The notes: generated by a model not told the origin, from the letters alone. A stretch of 64,000 nt of DNA from Microcoleus sp. FACHB-1515 (GCF_014696105.1 NZ_JACJPO010000066.1:248001-312000), one strand, 5' to 3'. Shown: positions 39,277-48,757, numbered from the stretch's first letter. Made by a program: numbers and translations.

Positions 39277-40108
39277 ATGAGCGATCGAACTACAAAATTT
39301 TGGCTGATCCCAGAATTTCATAACTTGGAATTGTTTCGAGCCAAAGCCATTCACTATCACTATGCTCGGCATTCCCATTCGAGCTATTCGATCGGCGTGA
39401 TTGAAGCAGGAGTCGGAGGAAACAATTACCAGGGCACAACTTATTTAGCACCCCCACAAAGCATTGTCTTGATGAATCCAGACGAGGTACATACAGGCTT
39501 TTCGGCTGAAGAAATGCCGCTCACCTATCGAATGCTCTATCCCAGTGTTGAATTGATTGAGCAAATTGCGATCGAGCTTCAAATCAAACGTTTGCCTTAT
39601 TTCACCAGCGCAGTTGTGCAAAACTTTAGCGCCGCAGATTTTATCGCTTCATGCCGCGCTGGGGCAGTCGATCGAACCAATTGAGCAGCAATCTCGACTG
39701 ATTGAAGTTTTCTCTGCAATTTTGCTGCACTATGCAGATGTTGAAATTCGATCAATTCAGTCAAATCAGGAACACAATGCAGTTCGTTTAGTGAAAGAGT
39801 ATCTTCATGACAACTTTAGCTCTAATGTTTCACTAGACCAGCTTGCAGAGATTACGAGGCTCGATCGCTCCTACTTAACTCGCATCTTTCGACAGGCGGT
39901 TGGAATGCCACCATATACCTATCTCAATCAAATTCGAGTTGAGAAGGCGAAGCAGTTTTTGCAGCAGGGAATGGCGGTTGCGGAGGTGGCGATCGCAGTT
40001 GGCATGTCCGATCAAAGCCATCTCACTCGCCACTTCAAACGAATTTTCGGCATCACGCCAGGACACTATCGCACGATGTCAATATCGTCCAAGACAAACT
40101 TGCCTTAG
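39277..40108 (+). pseudogene. AraC family transcriptional regulator, split by a +1 frameshift
   Basis: The first frame (from ATG 39277) encodes the AraC cupin-like sensor domain (FWLIPEFHNLELFRA, HYHYARHSHSSYSIGVIEAG) and ends TGA at 39684. The second frame, shifted by one, carries the complete double helix-turn-helix (LDQLAEITRLDRSYLTRIF and VAIAVGMSDQSHLTRHFKRI) to 40108. Removing one T from the TTTT run at 39639-39642 restores a continuous protein of about 276 residues (SAADLSLHAALGQ across the junction). It is therefore one gene with a one-base insertion, either a real inactivating lesion or a sequencing error. It probably regulated the downstream DUF3291 gene. Confidence 0.85.
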
Positions 40109-40148
40109 TTTTTGGATACTTCAGGCCATCGCTTTTGAGGCGCAAGCA

Positions 40149-40628
40149 ATGATCTCAACCGAAAATCGATCGAATTTGCAAGATTACTATTTGGCGCAAA
40201 TCAACATTGCTTTGATGAAAGCGCCGCTGGAAGATCCAATCATGGCTGAATTTGCGAATGCGCTAGATGAGGTGAATGCAGTTGCCGATCGCAGTCCGGG
40301 TTTTGTTTGGCGCTTGCAAACTTCAGCAGGAAATGCAACCGAAATTCGCGCTTATTCTGATCCAAAGATGCTGGTGAATTTGTCGGTTTGGCAGAGCGTT
40401 GAGCAGCTAAAAGCTTATGTCTATCAAACGCTGCACGGTGAATTTTTTGTGCGGCGGCGGCAATGGTTTGAGAAATATCCGGGTGAACATTTTGTAATGT
40501 GGTGGATTCCGGCTGGCAAGCTGCCAACAGTGGAAGAGGCGAAAGCCAAACTCGAACATTTAACGCAATATGGCGGTTCGCCTGAAGCATTTACGTTTGC
40601 CAAACCGTTTCCACCAAATCGCTCCTGA
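40149..40628 (+). CDS. DUF3291 domain protein
   Basis: This 159-residue protein has the DUF3291 pattern: YYLAQINIALMKAPLEDPIM, SPGFVWRLQ and LVNLSVWQSVEQLKAYVYQT, ending with HFVMWWIPAGKLPTVEEAKAKL. The fold is probably a dimeric alpha/beta barrel like antibiotic-biosynthesis monooxygenases, but catalytic function is unknown. It starts 40 bp after the AraC-like regulator and precedes a FAD oxidoreductase by about 50 bp on the same strand, a likely small operon. Confidence 0.8.
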   Translation: MISTENRSNLQDYYLAQINIALMKAPLEDPIMAEFANALDEVNAVADRSPGFVWRLQTSAGNATEIRAYSDPKMLVNLSVWQSVEQLKAYVYQTLHGEFFVRRRQWFEKYPGEHFVMWWIPAGKLPTVEEAKAKLEHLTQYGGSPEAFTFAKPFPPNRS

Positions 40629-40678
40629 AAAATTCGCGAATGGTGCGATCGCATCCGACAATACCCGACAATATTGTG

Positions 40679-42412
40679 ATGCAGCATCTTCAAACAGACG
40701 TTCTCGTTGTCGGTGGCGGCGCAGGCGGCACGGCAGCAGCGATTCAGGCGGCACGACGCGGCGCACAAACCATTTTGGTAAGCGAATTCGAGTGGCTGGG
40801 CGGCATGTTGACAGCCGCAGGCGTCAGCGCACCGGATGGCAACGAACTCGCCGCTTTGCAAACGGGAATCTGGGGCACTTTTTTGCGTGAACTCAACCGC
40901 CGTCAGCCTGGAGGACTCGATCACGCCTGGGTGAGCTTTTTCACGTATGAGCCGCGTGTTGGAGCGGAGATTTTTGCCGACTGGGTGCGATCGCTCCCCA
41001 ACCTCCACTGGATTGCCAATCAGGTTCCGCTGGAGGTGAGGCGATCGAGCGCTCGAATTACCGGAGTGCGCTTTGGCGAATATTCGATCGAGGCGCAAAT
41101 CGTTCTCGACGGCACGGAACTGGGGGATTTGCTGGCCTTAGCCGAAATTCCCCACCGCTGGAGTTGGGAATGGCAGTCGGAGACAAACGAACCGAGTGCG
41201 CCCGCTGAGCCGAATGAACTAACGCAGCGCTATTCCGTTCAGTCGCCAACCTGGGTCGTTGTCCTGCAAGAATTTGACTCGAATGCATCAGAAATTCCGG
41301 CTTCGCCGTTGGATGGAAGCGATCGATTTACGCAGGCATGGCGAGGCTATTCGCCCGAAGCGTTCATCAACTACGGTCGTCTGCCGAACAATCGCTTCAT
41401 GATCAACTGGCCGCAGTGCGGAAATGATTACGGCGAAACGATCGATCGCCTGCTCGACCCGATCGATCGGCTGGAGTTTCATCAGGAAGCTTGCTGGCAC
41501 AGTCAGAATTTTGCGCGATTCATTCAAGCTGAATTCGGTCAGCAGTTCGGACTGGCAACTGACACCTTTCCGGCTGCAAAAATCGGCGGTGGCGCGTTTG
41601 CGCTGCATCCTTACTATCGCGAAAGTCGGCGGGTTCAGGGGCTTGTGACGGTGCGCGAACAAGAGATTCTTCCGGCATCCGGTGGACGAGTGGCGGCGTG
41701 GACGGAAGGGGCGATCGCAGTCGGCAACTACGCCAACGATCATCACTATCCCGGTTTTGAGCTGCCGCTTCAGCCCAAATCAATGCGCTGGGGTGGACGC
41801 TGGACAGGAACGCCGTTCGCGCTGCCTTATGGCTGTCTGGTTCCGGCCAGCACGGACGGGCTTTTAGTTTGCGAGAAGAATATTTCGGTGTCGCACATTG
41901 CCAATGGAGCGACGCGCCTCCAGCCGATCGTGCTGAACATCGGACAGGCGGCGGGCATGGCGGCGGCGCTGTGCATCGAGCAAAACTGTCAGCCGCGAGA
42001 GTTGAATGTGCGTTCAGACTCGCGTAGCGACTCGCTTCAGGCCGCTTTGCTGCAAGATGCGATCGCGCCTGCTGCCCTTACTCCTCTACTGAATTTGCCG
42101 CCTCAGCATCCCGACTGGCTGCGCTGGCAGCGTCATTATTTGGATGCGCCGGACGAATATTCGATCGATGGCAATTGCCCCGCCGCGCCGTTTTTGCCGC
42201 CTTCCACCGCTCCAATTGTTGAAGGTGAATTTGAGCCGCAAGGCGAGCAAGATTATCGCCTAATTTTGCCTGATAAAACCGTGCTGCAAGTGGTGACGCT
42301 GCAAGCCGAAATCGATCGCCAGCTTCAAACTTTGGCAGCGGGGCGAGTGCGACTGCAAGGGCGAGTGAACCGATCGGGAAATTGGCTGCTGGTTGAGCAA
42401 ATGGATAGCTAA
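40679..42412 (+). CDS. FAD-dependent oxidoreductase (FAD_oxidored family)
   Basis: This 577-residue protein has an N-terminal Rossmann motif DVLVVGGGAGGTAAAIQAARRG, followed by SEFEWLGGMLTAAGV. A C-terminal FAD motif (RLQPIVLNIGQAAGMAAALC) completes the family of FAD-dependent enzymes that includes proteins annotated as xanthan-lyase-like. Substrate is unknown. The residues after about 520 form a short added beta-rich segment. ATG 40640 is an alternative start, but ATG 40679 places the dinucleotide fold at the usual distance. A short repetitive in-frame stretch (RSDSRSDS, near 42013-42036) is discussed among the findings. Confidence 0.85.
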   Translation: MQHLQTDVLVVGGGAGGTAAAIQAARRGAQTILVSEFEWLGGMLTAAGVSAPDGNELAALQTGIWGTFLRELNRRQPGGLDHAWVSFFTYEPRVGAEIFADWVRSLPNLHWIANQVPLEVRRSSARITGVRFGEYSIEAQIVLDGTELGDLLALAEIPHRWSWEWQSETNEPSAPAEPNELTQRYSVQSPTWVVVLQEFDSNASEIPASPLDGSDRFTQAWRGYSPEAFINYGRLPNNRFMINWPQCGNDYGETIDRLLDPIDRLEFHQEACWHSQNFARFIQAEFGQQFGLATDTFPAAKIGGGAFALHPYYRESRRVQGLVTVREQEILPASGGRVAAWTEGAIAVGNYANDHHYPGFELPLQPKSMRWGGRWTGTPFALPYGCLVPASTDGLLVCEKNISVSHIANGATRLQPIVLNIGQAAGMAAALCIEQNCQPRELNVRSDSRSDSLQAALLQDAIAPAALTPLLNLPPQHPDWLRWQRHYLDAPDEYSIDGNCPAAPFLPPSTAPIVEGEFEPQGEQDYRLILPDKTVLQVVTLQAEIDRQLQTLAAGRVRLQGRVNRSGNWLLVEQMDS

Positions 42413-42417
42413 TTTGC

Positions 42418-42840
42418 TTAGTCAACTAGCCATTGAGCCATCAGGTAAATTAAAAATACAAACCACAGTCCCCAAAACAAACAGAACCCAACGATCGACC
42501 AGACAATCACTTCGGAAATAATCCGCTTGAGGCGAATGCGTGGCTGAAAAATATCAATCAGCGGGTGATGACCGAGCCAGTTTGCGATGCCAAGCAGCGT
42601 CACGTTTGTTGCAAGCAAAGCCGCTAAAATCCCTGCACCAAAAATCCAATTGCTTTCAGTCACACCGGGCAGCACGATCGATCCCGCATTCGCGCTATTC
42701 GGCACAAAACTTCGATCGCGCAAAGGTGAAACGAGATGAACAAAAACGCCGCAAGCGATCGTAGAAATCAGAATGATTTTTAAGCTGATTCGGGCAAAAT
42801 ATCGAACTTGAGACAGTTTGTCGGGTGGACGGCTGATCAT
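42418..42840 (-). CDS. DUF3611-like or unclassified three-helix membrane protein
   Basis: This 140-residue protein has three clear hydrophobic segments: residues about 15-38 (ARISLKIILISTIACGVFV), 65-85 (WIFGAGILAALLATNVTLLG) and 112-138 (VIVWSIVGFCLFWGLWFVFL). The arrangement recalls cyanobacterial DUF3611 proteins, but I am not certain of that. It is convergent with the FAD oxidoreductase gene, five bases apart. The frame continues upstream to a TTG at 42906; ATG 42840 is preferred. Confidence 0.65.
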   Translation of the reverse strand: MISRPPDKLSQVRYFARISLKIILISTIACGVFVHLVSPLRDRSFVPNSANAGSIVLPGVTESNWIFGAGILAALLATNVTLLGIANWLGHHPLIDIFQPRIRLKRIISEVIVWSIVGFCLFWGLWFVFLIYLMAQWLVD

Positions 42841-42922
42841 CGATCGAAAACCTCTTTCACTCAGTTCATTTTGCTCAAATCGAACAATCAGCAACAGTAA
42901 ATCCAAAACTTAATTCTTGTTC

Positions 42923-42967
42923 TACCGCAATTTGTTTTACCGCAGTTTGCTCTACTGCAATTGAGTC
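42923..42967. repeat. Three imperfect 15-bp tandem repeats
   Basis: Units beginning TACCGCAATTTGT, TACCGCAGTTTGC and TACTGCAATTGAG start at 42923, 42938 and 42953. They lie upstream of the small membrane protein gene and downstream of the VOC gene. The period is exactly 15 bases. Function unknown. Confidence 0.55.
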
Positions 42968-43054
42968 ATAGAAACACCGAGCCTTGAGGGGCACGGTGAT
43001 ATCATGCCCCTCCGAAACTCGATCGCTAGACCAATAGAAATGCGGGTTGTTTGA

Positions 43055-43420
43055 CTAAACTGCGCTGGCAACCGGAGCAGGTTCGTAGAGATATTCAAAC
43101 CAGTTGCCTTCAGAGTCGCGACCGTAGAACGAAGCTGTTCCGTCGCGATGTTCGTGCAAATCCGTGATGTGAACGCCTTCGGCCTTGAGTTTTTCGTAGG
43201 CGCGATCGACTTCGGCGCGATCGTCAAACACAAATCCGAAATGTGGCCCCGCCTGCTTGTAGCTCGGACTAAGCAGCGCGAGTCCATCTTCTCCGGCTTT
43301 GAGATACGCCCAATCTGCGTCTTTCCAAACCAGCTTCATTCCCAGATTTTGGTAGAACTCCGCAGCGCGATCGATATCCTGCACACACACCGCAACATGC
43401 CCAATTCGTTTCAAGTTCAT
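43055..43420 (-). CDS. VOC superfamily (glyoxalase-like) protein
   Basis: This 121-residue protein has two beta-alpha-beta-beta-beta units, starting RIGHVAVCVQDIDRAAEFYQNLG and closing FYGRDSEGNWFEYLYEP. A His near residue 8 and the Glu in the C-terminal strand are at the usual metal positions of glyoxalase I/dioxygenase family members. Small VOC proteins include lactoylglutathione lyases, dioxygenases and resistance proteins; a specific reaction cannot be assigned. A hairpin (GAGGGGCA/TGCCCCTC, 42986-43012) lies downstream and may terminate it. Confidence 0.85.
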   Translation of the reverse strand: MNLKRIGHVAVCVQDIDRAAEFYQNLGMKLVWKDADWAYLKAGEDGLALLSPSYKQAGPHFGFVFDDRAEVDRAYEKLKAEGVHITDLHEHRDGTASFYGRDSEGNWFEYLYEPAPVASAV

Positions 43421-43542
43421 CTTGCCTCCAGCTACGTGTAATTTTTACAAATTGCTACAGATTCATTCTATTACGGCGGTTTAGGGCACTAAGAATCTAG
43501 GTTGAAGCTTGGTTTTCTCCTCCACAATCCTTCTTCCGACAG

Positions 43543-44202
43543 ATGATTTTCGACTTTGCAAATTTACCCTACTGGATTTTGCTCGGCAGCGGCGTTCTGC
43601 TGTACCTGTTCGTCATTTTTTCCGGCGGCGGCGGCGACGATGCCGATCTCGATGTGGATGCAGACGTGGATGCTGATGCTGATGTGGATGCAGACGGCGA
43701 TTTTTCGATCGCTTCCACGCTCGGCTGGCTCGGCATCGGCAAAGCACCACTTGTCCTTCTGCTTGCCACTGACTTGAGCTTGTGGGGACTGTTCGGATGG
43801 ATGCTCAACGTGACGGTCGGGACGCCGTCTAACTGGTTGGCGGGCGTGGTGATGGGCGTTGCGGGGGCGGGCGCGATCGCCGCAGGCAGCTTGCTCGCTC
43901 AGCCGATCGGTCAGGTGTTTGCTTCGTTTGGCGAAGATGTGGGTGGCGATCGACTCGTCGGCTGCATCGGTACGGTCAGCACCGCCCGCATTCCGCTCGT
44001 CGGAGAAGGCAAAGTCGGACAGGTGGACGTGCTTGATCCGGCTCGCAATCTCGTTACGGTCAATGCGGTTTTACCGGAATGGGCGATCGCCATGCCCCAG
44101 CGCGGCGACAAGGTGATCGTGATCGAGCGCGCTGCCCAAAGCTACATCGTCATCACTCGCGACAGTCCGGATCAAGACCGCTGGCTATCTCGCAATTCTT
44201 AA
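43543..44202 (+). CDS. NfeD/YqiJ-like membrane protein with Asp-rich loop
   Basis: This 219-residue protein has an N-terminal membrane segment (about 8-26) and a strikingly Asp-rich loop (residues about 31-53, with alternating D-x-D pattern DADVDADADVDADGD). Two to three more hydrophobic helices (about 66-130) and a C-terminal OB-like domain (about 140-210) with IGTVSTARIPLVGEGKVGQV follow. NfeD-like proteins pair with flotillins in bacterial membrane domains, and a flotillin gene starts 27 bp downstream. The Asp-rich loop might bind divalent cations such as Ca2+; this is inference from composition. Confidence 0.75.
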   Translation: MIFDFANLPYWILLGSGVLLYLFVIFSGGGGDDADLDVDADVDADADVDADGDFSIASTLGWLGIGKAPLVLLLATDLSLWGLFGWMLNVTVGTPSNWLAGVVMGVAGAGAIAAGSLLAQPIGQVFASFGEDVGGDRLVGCIGTVSTARIPLVGEGKVGQVDVLDPARNLVTVNAVLPEWAIAMPQRGDKVIVIERAAQSYIVITRDSPDQDRWLSRNS

Positions 44203-44229
44203 TTCACCCTTCTTTGGCAGGTCATTCCT

Positions 44230-46134
44230 ATGCTGTTTTGGCTTACCTTCATTCAATCGTTGCCGATCGCTTCCACATCGCAATTCACCGAGACGAATTT
44301 CACGCAGTCCACACAATCAACTCAAGAATCTGCGCCTCCCGTCACGACTCAGGCAGGCGCGATCGGTGGTTTGACCGTGTTTCCTGTTCTGATTGGAACG
44401 CTGGTTTTGTTGTTGCTGCTTAGCGTCTGGGCATACACGCGAGTCTACGTGATCACACCGAACAACGAAGCATTTGTACGGACGGGCGGCGTGTTTGTGA
44501 AGCGCAAAACCGTGATTTTGAACGGTGGCTGTGTGGTTTTACCTGGATTTCATGAACTGACGCGAGTGCCGTTGCGAGAAATTTCGATCGACGTTGAGCG
44601 GACGGGAAAACTCGCCGTCCGCACCCAAGATTATCTGCGTGCCGATATGCGCGTCACATTCTACGTTTGCATTAGCGCGTCAGAGGAAGATGTGTTGACA
44701 GCAGCAGCACGACTTTCTCAGAACGGCAAAATTACGCCTGATGACATCAAAAACGCTTTAGAAAAACGCGCTGATGATGCGATTCGAGCGGCAGCAAAAA
44801 CGAAAAGCTTGGCCGAAATTGACTCGGATAAACTCGGTTTTGCTCAGGAAGTTTTGAATCTGGTACAGCAAGATCTGGGCAAAGTTGGATTGACGTTGAA
44901 CAACATTGCAATCTCCGAAATTCAAGAAAGCGACACCTACGACACCAACAATTTCTTTGATGCCCAAGGTGTGCGACTGCGGACTGAAACAATTCAGCGA
45001 TCGATTCAGCAAAAGCGCGAAGTTGAACTGAGTACGCAAGTCGCGATCGAACAAAAAGAACTTGATGCCCAAAAGCGATCGCTGCAAATTGAACAGGAAA
45101 AACAAACCGCAAGGCTAGAGCAAAACTTTCAGGTTGAGGCGTTGAAAGCGCAGCGCGATCGCGAAATTCAAGAAGCGAAAGAACGCGAAAGTGCTGCTAC
45201 GCAGCGCACCAAAATTTTGCAGCAAAAATCCGTTGAGGAAGAAGAAATTCGCCGTCAGTTGGGCATTCGCCAAAGCCAAATCGATGCAGATATTGAACTG
45301 GAAGAGCGCAATAAACTTTTGAAAGTTGCCAAAGCTGTGCAGCAGCAAGAAGCCGAAGTTGCCGAAATTGCTCGCCAGCGCACGATCGATTCCAATACGT
45401 TCGACGCGCAAGTGCAAATCGCAGAATCAGAACGACTGGCAAAACTGGCGCAGGAAGATGTCGCGATCGCGATCGCCAACAAACGCCGCGAAAGCTTTCA
45501 GGCCGAAGCTCAACGCGCCAAAGCGGAAGCTTCGGTGAAAACGGCGACTGAGGTGGAAGTTGCAGAGCGCAATCGCTAACTGGCTACGATCGCCGCTCAG
45601 CGCGAAGCCGAGCAGCGTCGCATTGCCGATCAAAACGTTGTTGAAATCGATGTCTTCCGCCGTCGTCGTCAAGCTGAGATCGCCCGCCAAGCCGCTGAAC
45701 TCGAAGCTGAAGCTATCCGCACCTTGGCCGCAGCAAATCGCGACAAAGCACTGGCGGAAGCCGAAGGCATTCAGGCGCAGCTTGATGCCCGCAACGTCAT
45801 CAGTACGCCGAATCTGACCGCAGACGTGATCGGGCAAATCTGGCCGGAACTAGCCGAGCGCCTCCCCGAAATCGTTCAGGCGCTCGCTCCGCAACCGGGC
45901 GTTTTAGGCGATGCTCGCATCTACGCTTTTCCGGGTGCAAACGGTAATGGTAATGGCGTTTCAGATGTGAATAAACTGCTGCTGTCAACCAGTGGTTTAT
46001 CGCTGATTAATACGCTGCTGGAAGATGGCAAATTGGGAACGGCGATCGCGCAAGTCAAACAGCTTTTGCAACCGCCGTCCGCTGATTCTTCGATCGCAGT
46101 TGTGCCAGAAACTCAGCCACCTTTAGAAGATTGA
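44230..46134 (+). pseudogene. Flotillin/SPFH family protein interrupted by an in-frame TAA
   Basis: The open frame from ATG 44230 encodes a membrane segment (residues about 53-75), the SPFH domain (about 75-240, VYVITPNNEAFVRTGGVFV) and a long coiled coil rich in Glu/Ala/Lys. It stops at TAA 45577-45579 (codon 450). The same frame continues without further stops to 46134, giving 185 more codons with uninterrupted coiled coil (REAEQRRIADQNVVEIDVF) and the flotillin C-terminal domain. The context NR-stop-LATIAAQ suggests a CAA (Gln) to TAA change. Either the gene is freshly inactivated, the base is a sequencing error, or a truncated protein is made. Flotillins scaffold membrane microdomains with NfeD partners. 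Confidence 0.85.
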
Positions 46135-46145
46135 GGCTGCAAACA

Positions 46146-46168
46146 AGGGCATCTGCAACAGATGCCCT
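46146..46168 (+). terminator. Hairpin after the flotillin frame
   Basis: AGGGCATCTG and CAGATGCCCT form a perfect ten-pair stem with a CAA loop, directly after the flotillin frame. It is followed by weakly T-rich sequence. It is a plausible terminator, or a processing site before the next small gene 22 bp later. Confidence 0.55.
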
Positions 46169-46190
46169 CATTCGCTTAGGGGTTATTTTC

Positions 46191-46457
46191 ATGAACACAA
46201 ACGATCGCATCTTTAACTGCAATTTCAGCTACAAATGTCCGAAACTTTGGGAGGCTTTAGAAGCAACTGACGAACCGGATCAGCGCTTTTGTCACAGTTG
46301 CAATCGTCGTGTGCATTTCATTCGCACCAAAGCGGATTTAGAACAAGCATATGCTGACAATCTTTGCGTCGCGTTGACAACCATTGCACCCAAGCAAGAC
46401 CGAGTGTTGCTGATGGGAATAGTGGCGCGACCTCAACCTTCAGCGGAAAGGGAATGA
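46191..46457 (+). CDS. Small cysteine-containing protein, possible zinc ribbon
   Basis: This 88-residue protein has cysteines at positions about 10 and 16 (FNCNFSYKCPKLWEAL) and a CxxC (RFCHSCNRRVHFI) at about 34-37. They are arranged like a small zinc-binding fold. Short proteins with the W-x2-L...RFC-x2-C pattern occur in cyanobacteria without assigned function. ATG 46191 follows the hairpin; no strong ribosome binding site is seen. Confidence 0.6.
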   Translation: MNTNDRIFNCNFSYKCPKLWEALEATDEPDQRFCHSCNRRVHFIRTKADLEQAYADNLCVALTTIAPKQDRVLLMGIVARPQPSAERE

Positions 46458-46543
46458 TTCGCGACAAGGCAGAAATCGGACTGTCACAAAATTGTCATAT
46501 TTTCACTTCACAATAGAAGTGTAGAAACTGGTGCAACCCTCAC

Positions 46544-46990
46544 ATGCTTTATCCTGCTTCGCTGTCTCGAACTGTGGCTCAAGCTTCGTTGTGGATGGGT
46601 GCGATCGCAGGCAGTCTGTTCACCCTCTCCTTTCATCCCGTCTCGGCCACGCCAGAAACTCAATCGTCTATTCATCAATCTGCTGAAGTGAATCGCGAGG
46701 CAGTCCTGGCGATCGCACTCGGCGGCAGTGCGGCGATCGGCATTGGCCTCAGTGCGGCGGTGAATCGCAATGGCAACCGCAAACCGTCAGCCCAGCCCGA
46801 TCGATTTGCGGCTGTGAGCTTCGATCGCGTCAGTCGGCCTTTGCAGCAAAAGCTGGTTCGCGCTCTGCATGGCGATCGCCCCGCTGCTCAACGTCTGTTC
46901 ACACAGGCGTCGTTCAAGACTCCCGGTAAATCTTCGGACTGGTACGCCGAGAAAGTGATTTACGATTTGGAGCGCGATCGCGGCAAATAA
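46544..46990 (+). CDS. Hypothetical protein with N-terminal signal or anchor
   Basis: This 148-residue protein starts with a hydrophobic stretch and a plausible cleavage site (FHPVSATPE, near residue 35). A second hydrophobic Gly/Ala-rich segment (about 54-70, LAIALGGSAAIGIGLSAAV) follows, and then a basic, soluble C-terminal part ending KSSDWYAEKVIYDLERDRGK. No family is recognised. It ends two bases before the convergent alpha/beta hydrolase gene ends. Confidence 0.55.
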   Translation: MLYPASLSRTVAQASLWMGAIAGSLFTLSFHPVSATPETQSSIHQSAEVNREAVLAIALGGSAAIGIGLSAAVNRNGNRKPSAQPDRFAAVSFDRVSRPLQQKLVRALHGDRPAAQRLFTQASFKTPGKSSDWYAEKVIYDLERDRGK

Positions 46991-46991
46991 C

Positions 46992-47873
46992 TTAAGCGTG
47001 CTGAGCAATCCAGCCTTGTAAAATCGGGTTGACCTGTTCCGGGCGTTCGTCTTGCGGACAGTGACCCGCGCCCGAAATTTCGATGAACTCTTCAACACAG
47101 GGGAATCGAGCGAAGTTGCGACCGAGGGCGATCGGTTCCCAAGGATCTTCGGTTCCCCAGAGTAAAAGAGCCGGACAGGGCAACACTTCCAGCAAATCTT
47201 CGGGCAGTGGCCCTTGCGAGTAGCGCGTGAAGGCAAGAAATACGTCAGCGGCTCCGGGATCTTCAGCAGCGGCCATCAGCAAATCCACGAGTTCGTCTGT
47301 AACGGCTTCGGGATGTGCGTAAGCCTTCATCAAAATTTTGCGAACCGTATTGCGCTTGGCAATTTGACGAAAGAAAGTGTGACCGATCGCCCGTACCGAC
47401 AAAATTCGCTGCAACAGCGGCGCACCGATGCGCTTAAACCAAGGTTGCGTAGCGCGATGGCGATCGTGCAGCAGTCTCAGCGAGCAGTTCAACATCGCCA
47501 CAGCCCGCACCAAGTCGGGATGATCGACAGCGGTTTGCATCGCCACAATGCAGCCGACCGAGTTGCCCACGAGAAAGACTTGATCCTGCACGACTTCACG
47601 GCAAAAATCCGCCACCTGTGCGCCCCAAGTCTCGAAGGTGTAGGCCATTTCGCGATCGGGTTCGGGCTTGGCAGACGCGCCAAAACCGATTAGATCGATC
47701 GCAAACACGCGACAGTTTTCCGCCAAAACCGGAATATTCTTGCGCCAGTGTCCCCAAGATGCGCCAAAGCCGTGAATCAAAACGACAGCCGCGCCCGTTT
47801 CGCCTGCGGACTGATAGGCGATCGGATAGCCGCGCCAGTTCCAGGTTTTTGCTGTTGCCTGTTGAGAAATCAT
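46992..47873 (-). CDS. Alpha/beta fold hydrolase
   Basis: This 293-residue protein has the oxyanion strand VVLIHGFGASWGHWRKN and the nucleophile elbow GNSVG. The acid is in LLWGTEDPWEP and the catalytic His in ISGAGHCPQDERPEQVN, a complete catalytic triad. Related cyanobacterial hydrolases include proteins linked to chlorophyll or pheophytin side-chain turnover as well as general esterases; no substrate can be assigned. It is on the same strand as the pst operon, 74 bp downstream of pstB. Confidence 0.85.
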   Translation of the reverse strand: MISQQATAKTWNWRGYPIAYQSAGETGAAVVLIHGFGASWGHWRKNIPVLAENCRVFAIDLIGFGASAKPEPDREMAYTFETWGAQVADFCREVVQDQVFLVGNSVGCIVAMQTAVDHPDLVRAVAMLNCSLRLLHDRHRATQPWFKRIGAPLLQRILSVRAIGHTFFRQIAKRNTVRKILMKAYAHPEAVTDELVDLLMAAAEDPGAADVFLAFTRYSQGPLPEDLLEVLPCPALLLWGTEDPWEPIALGRNFARFPCVEEFIEISGAGHCPQDERPEQVNPILQGWIAQHA

Positions 47874-47947
47874 GCCGCTCGATCGAGATACAAATCTTTA
47901 CTTCATTGTAAAACGCGATCGCTGGGGCAGAATTCAAGGCAGCGAAT

Positions 47948-48757
47948 TTAGCCGAAACGACCGCTGACGTAATCTTGCGTTGCGGTTTGCTTGGGATTGT
48001 TGAAAATTTCCTGGGTCGGAGCAAATTCAACCAGGTAGCCAAACTTCGCGCCATGATCGCCCGCTTCCGCATTGTAAAAAGCGGTCATGTCTGAGGCGCG
48101 AGCGGCCTGCTGCATGTTGTGCGTCACGATCACGATCGTATATTGCTGCTTGAGTTCGTGAATGAGTTCTTCGACGCGCAACGTTGAGATTGGGTCGAGG
48201 GCAGAGCAAGGTTCGTCCATCAGCAGAACTTCCGGTTCGATCGCCAACGCCCGCGCAATGCAAAGCCGCTGCTGCTGTCCACCCGAAAGGGCGAGGCCGC
48301 TTTGCTTGAGCTTGTCTTTCACTTCGTCCCAGATGGCCGCTTGACGGAGCGATCGCTCCACAAGCTCATCCATATTGCCTCGGTAGCCGTTGATTCTGGC
48401 TCCAAAGGCGATATTTTCGTAGATCGATTTGGGGAACGGGTTCGGCTTTTGGAACACCATGCCGACGCGCCGCCGCACCTCGACCGGATCAACGCGCTTG
48501 TCGTACAAATCCACATCGTTGAACGTGATGCGGCCTTTGACCTGACAGCTTGGAATCAAATCGTTCATCCGGTTGAAGCAGCGCAGGACGGTTGATTTGC
48601 CGCATCCCGACGGACCAATGAACGCCGTCACCTGATTGGTGGGAATGTCGAGGTTGACATGCCGCACCGCCTCAAACGAACCGTAGAAGACCGACAGGTT
48701 TTCGACATTGAAAACCGTCATATCTCGTTGCGTCGCCGTCGAAGAATTCGTTTGCAT
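47948..48757 (-). CDS. pstB: Phosphate ABC transporter ATP-binding protein PstB
   Basis: This 269-residue ATPase has Walker A ([10 protein letters not shown]), Q-loop ([16 protein letters not shown], highly PstB-specific), signature (LSGGQQQR), Walker B ([13 protein letters not shown]) and switch His ([12 protein letters not shown]). It powers high-affinity phosphate import with PstS, PstC and PstA. It is the last gene of the pstSCAB operon, 85 bp after pstA. An internal ATG at codon 13 is an alternative start. Confidence 0.96.
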   Translation of the reverse strand: MQTNSSTATQRDMTVFNVENLSVFYGSFEAVRHVNLDIPTNQVTAFIGPSGCGKSTVLRCFNRMNDLIPSCQVKGRITFNDVDLYDKRVDPVEVRRRVGMVFQKPNPFPKSIYENIAFGARINGYRGNMDELVERSLRQAAIWDEVKDKLKQSGLALSGGQQQRLCIARALAIEPEVLLMDEPCSALDPISTLRVEELIHELKQQYTIVIVTHNMQQAARASDMTAFYNAEAGDHGAKFGYLVEFAPTQEIFNNPKQTATQDYVSGRFG

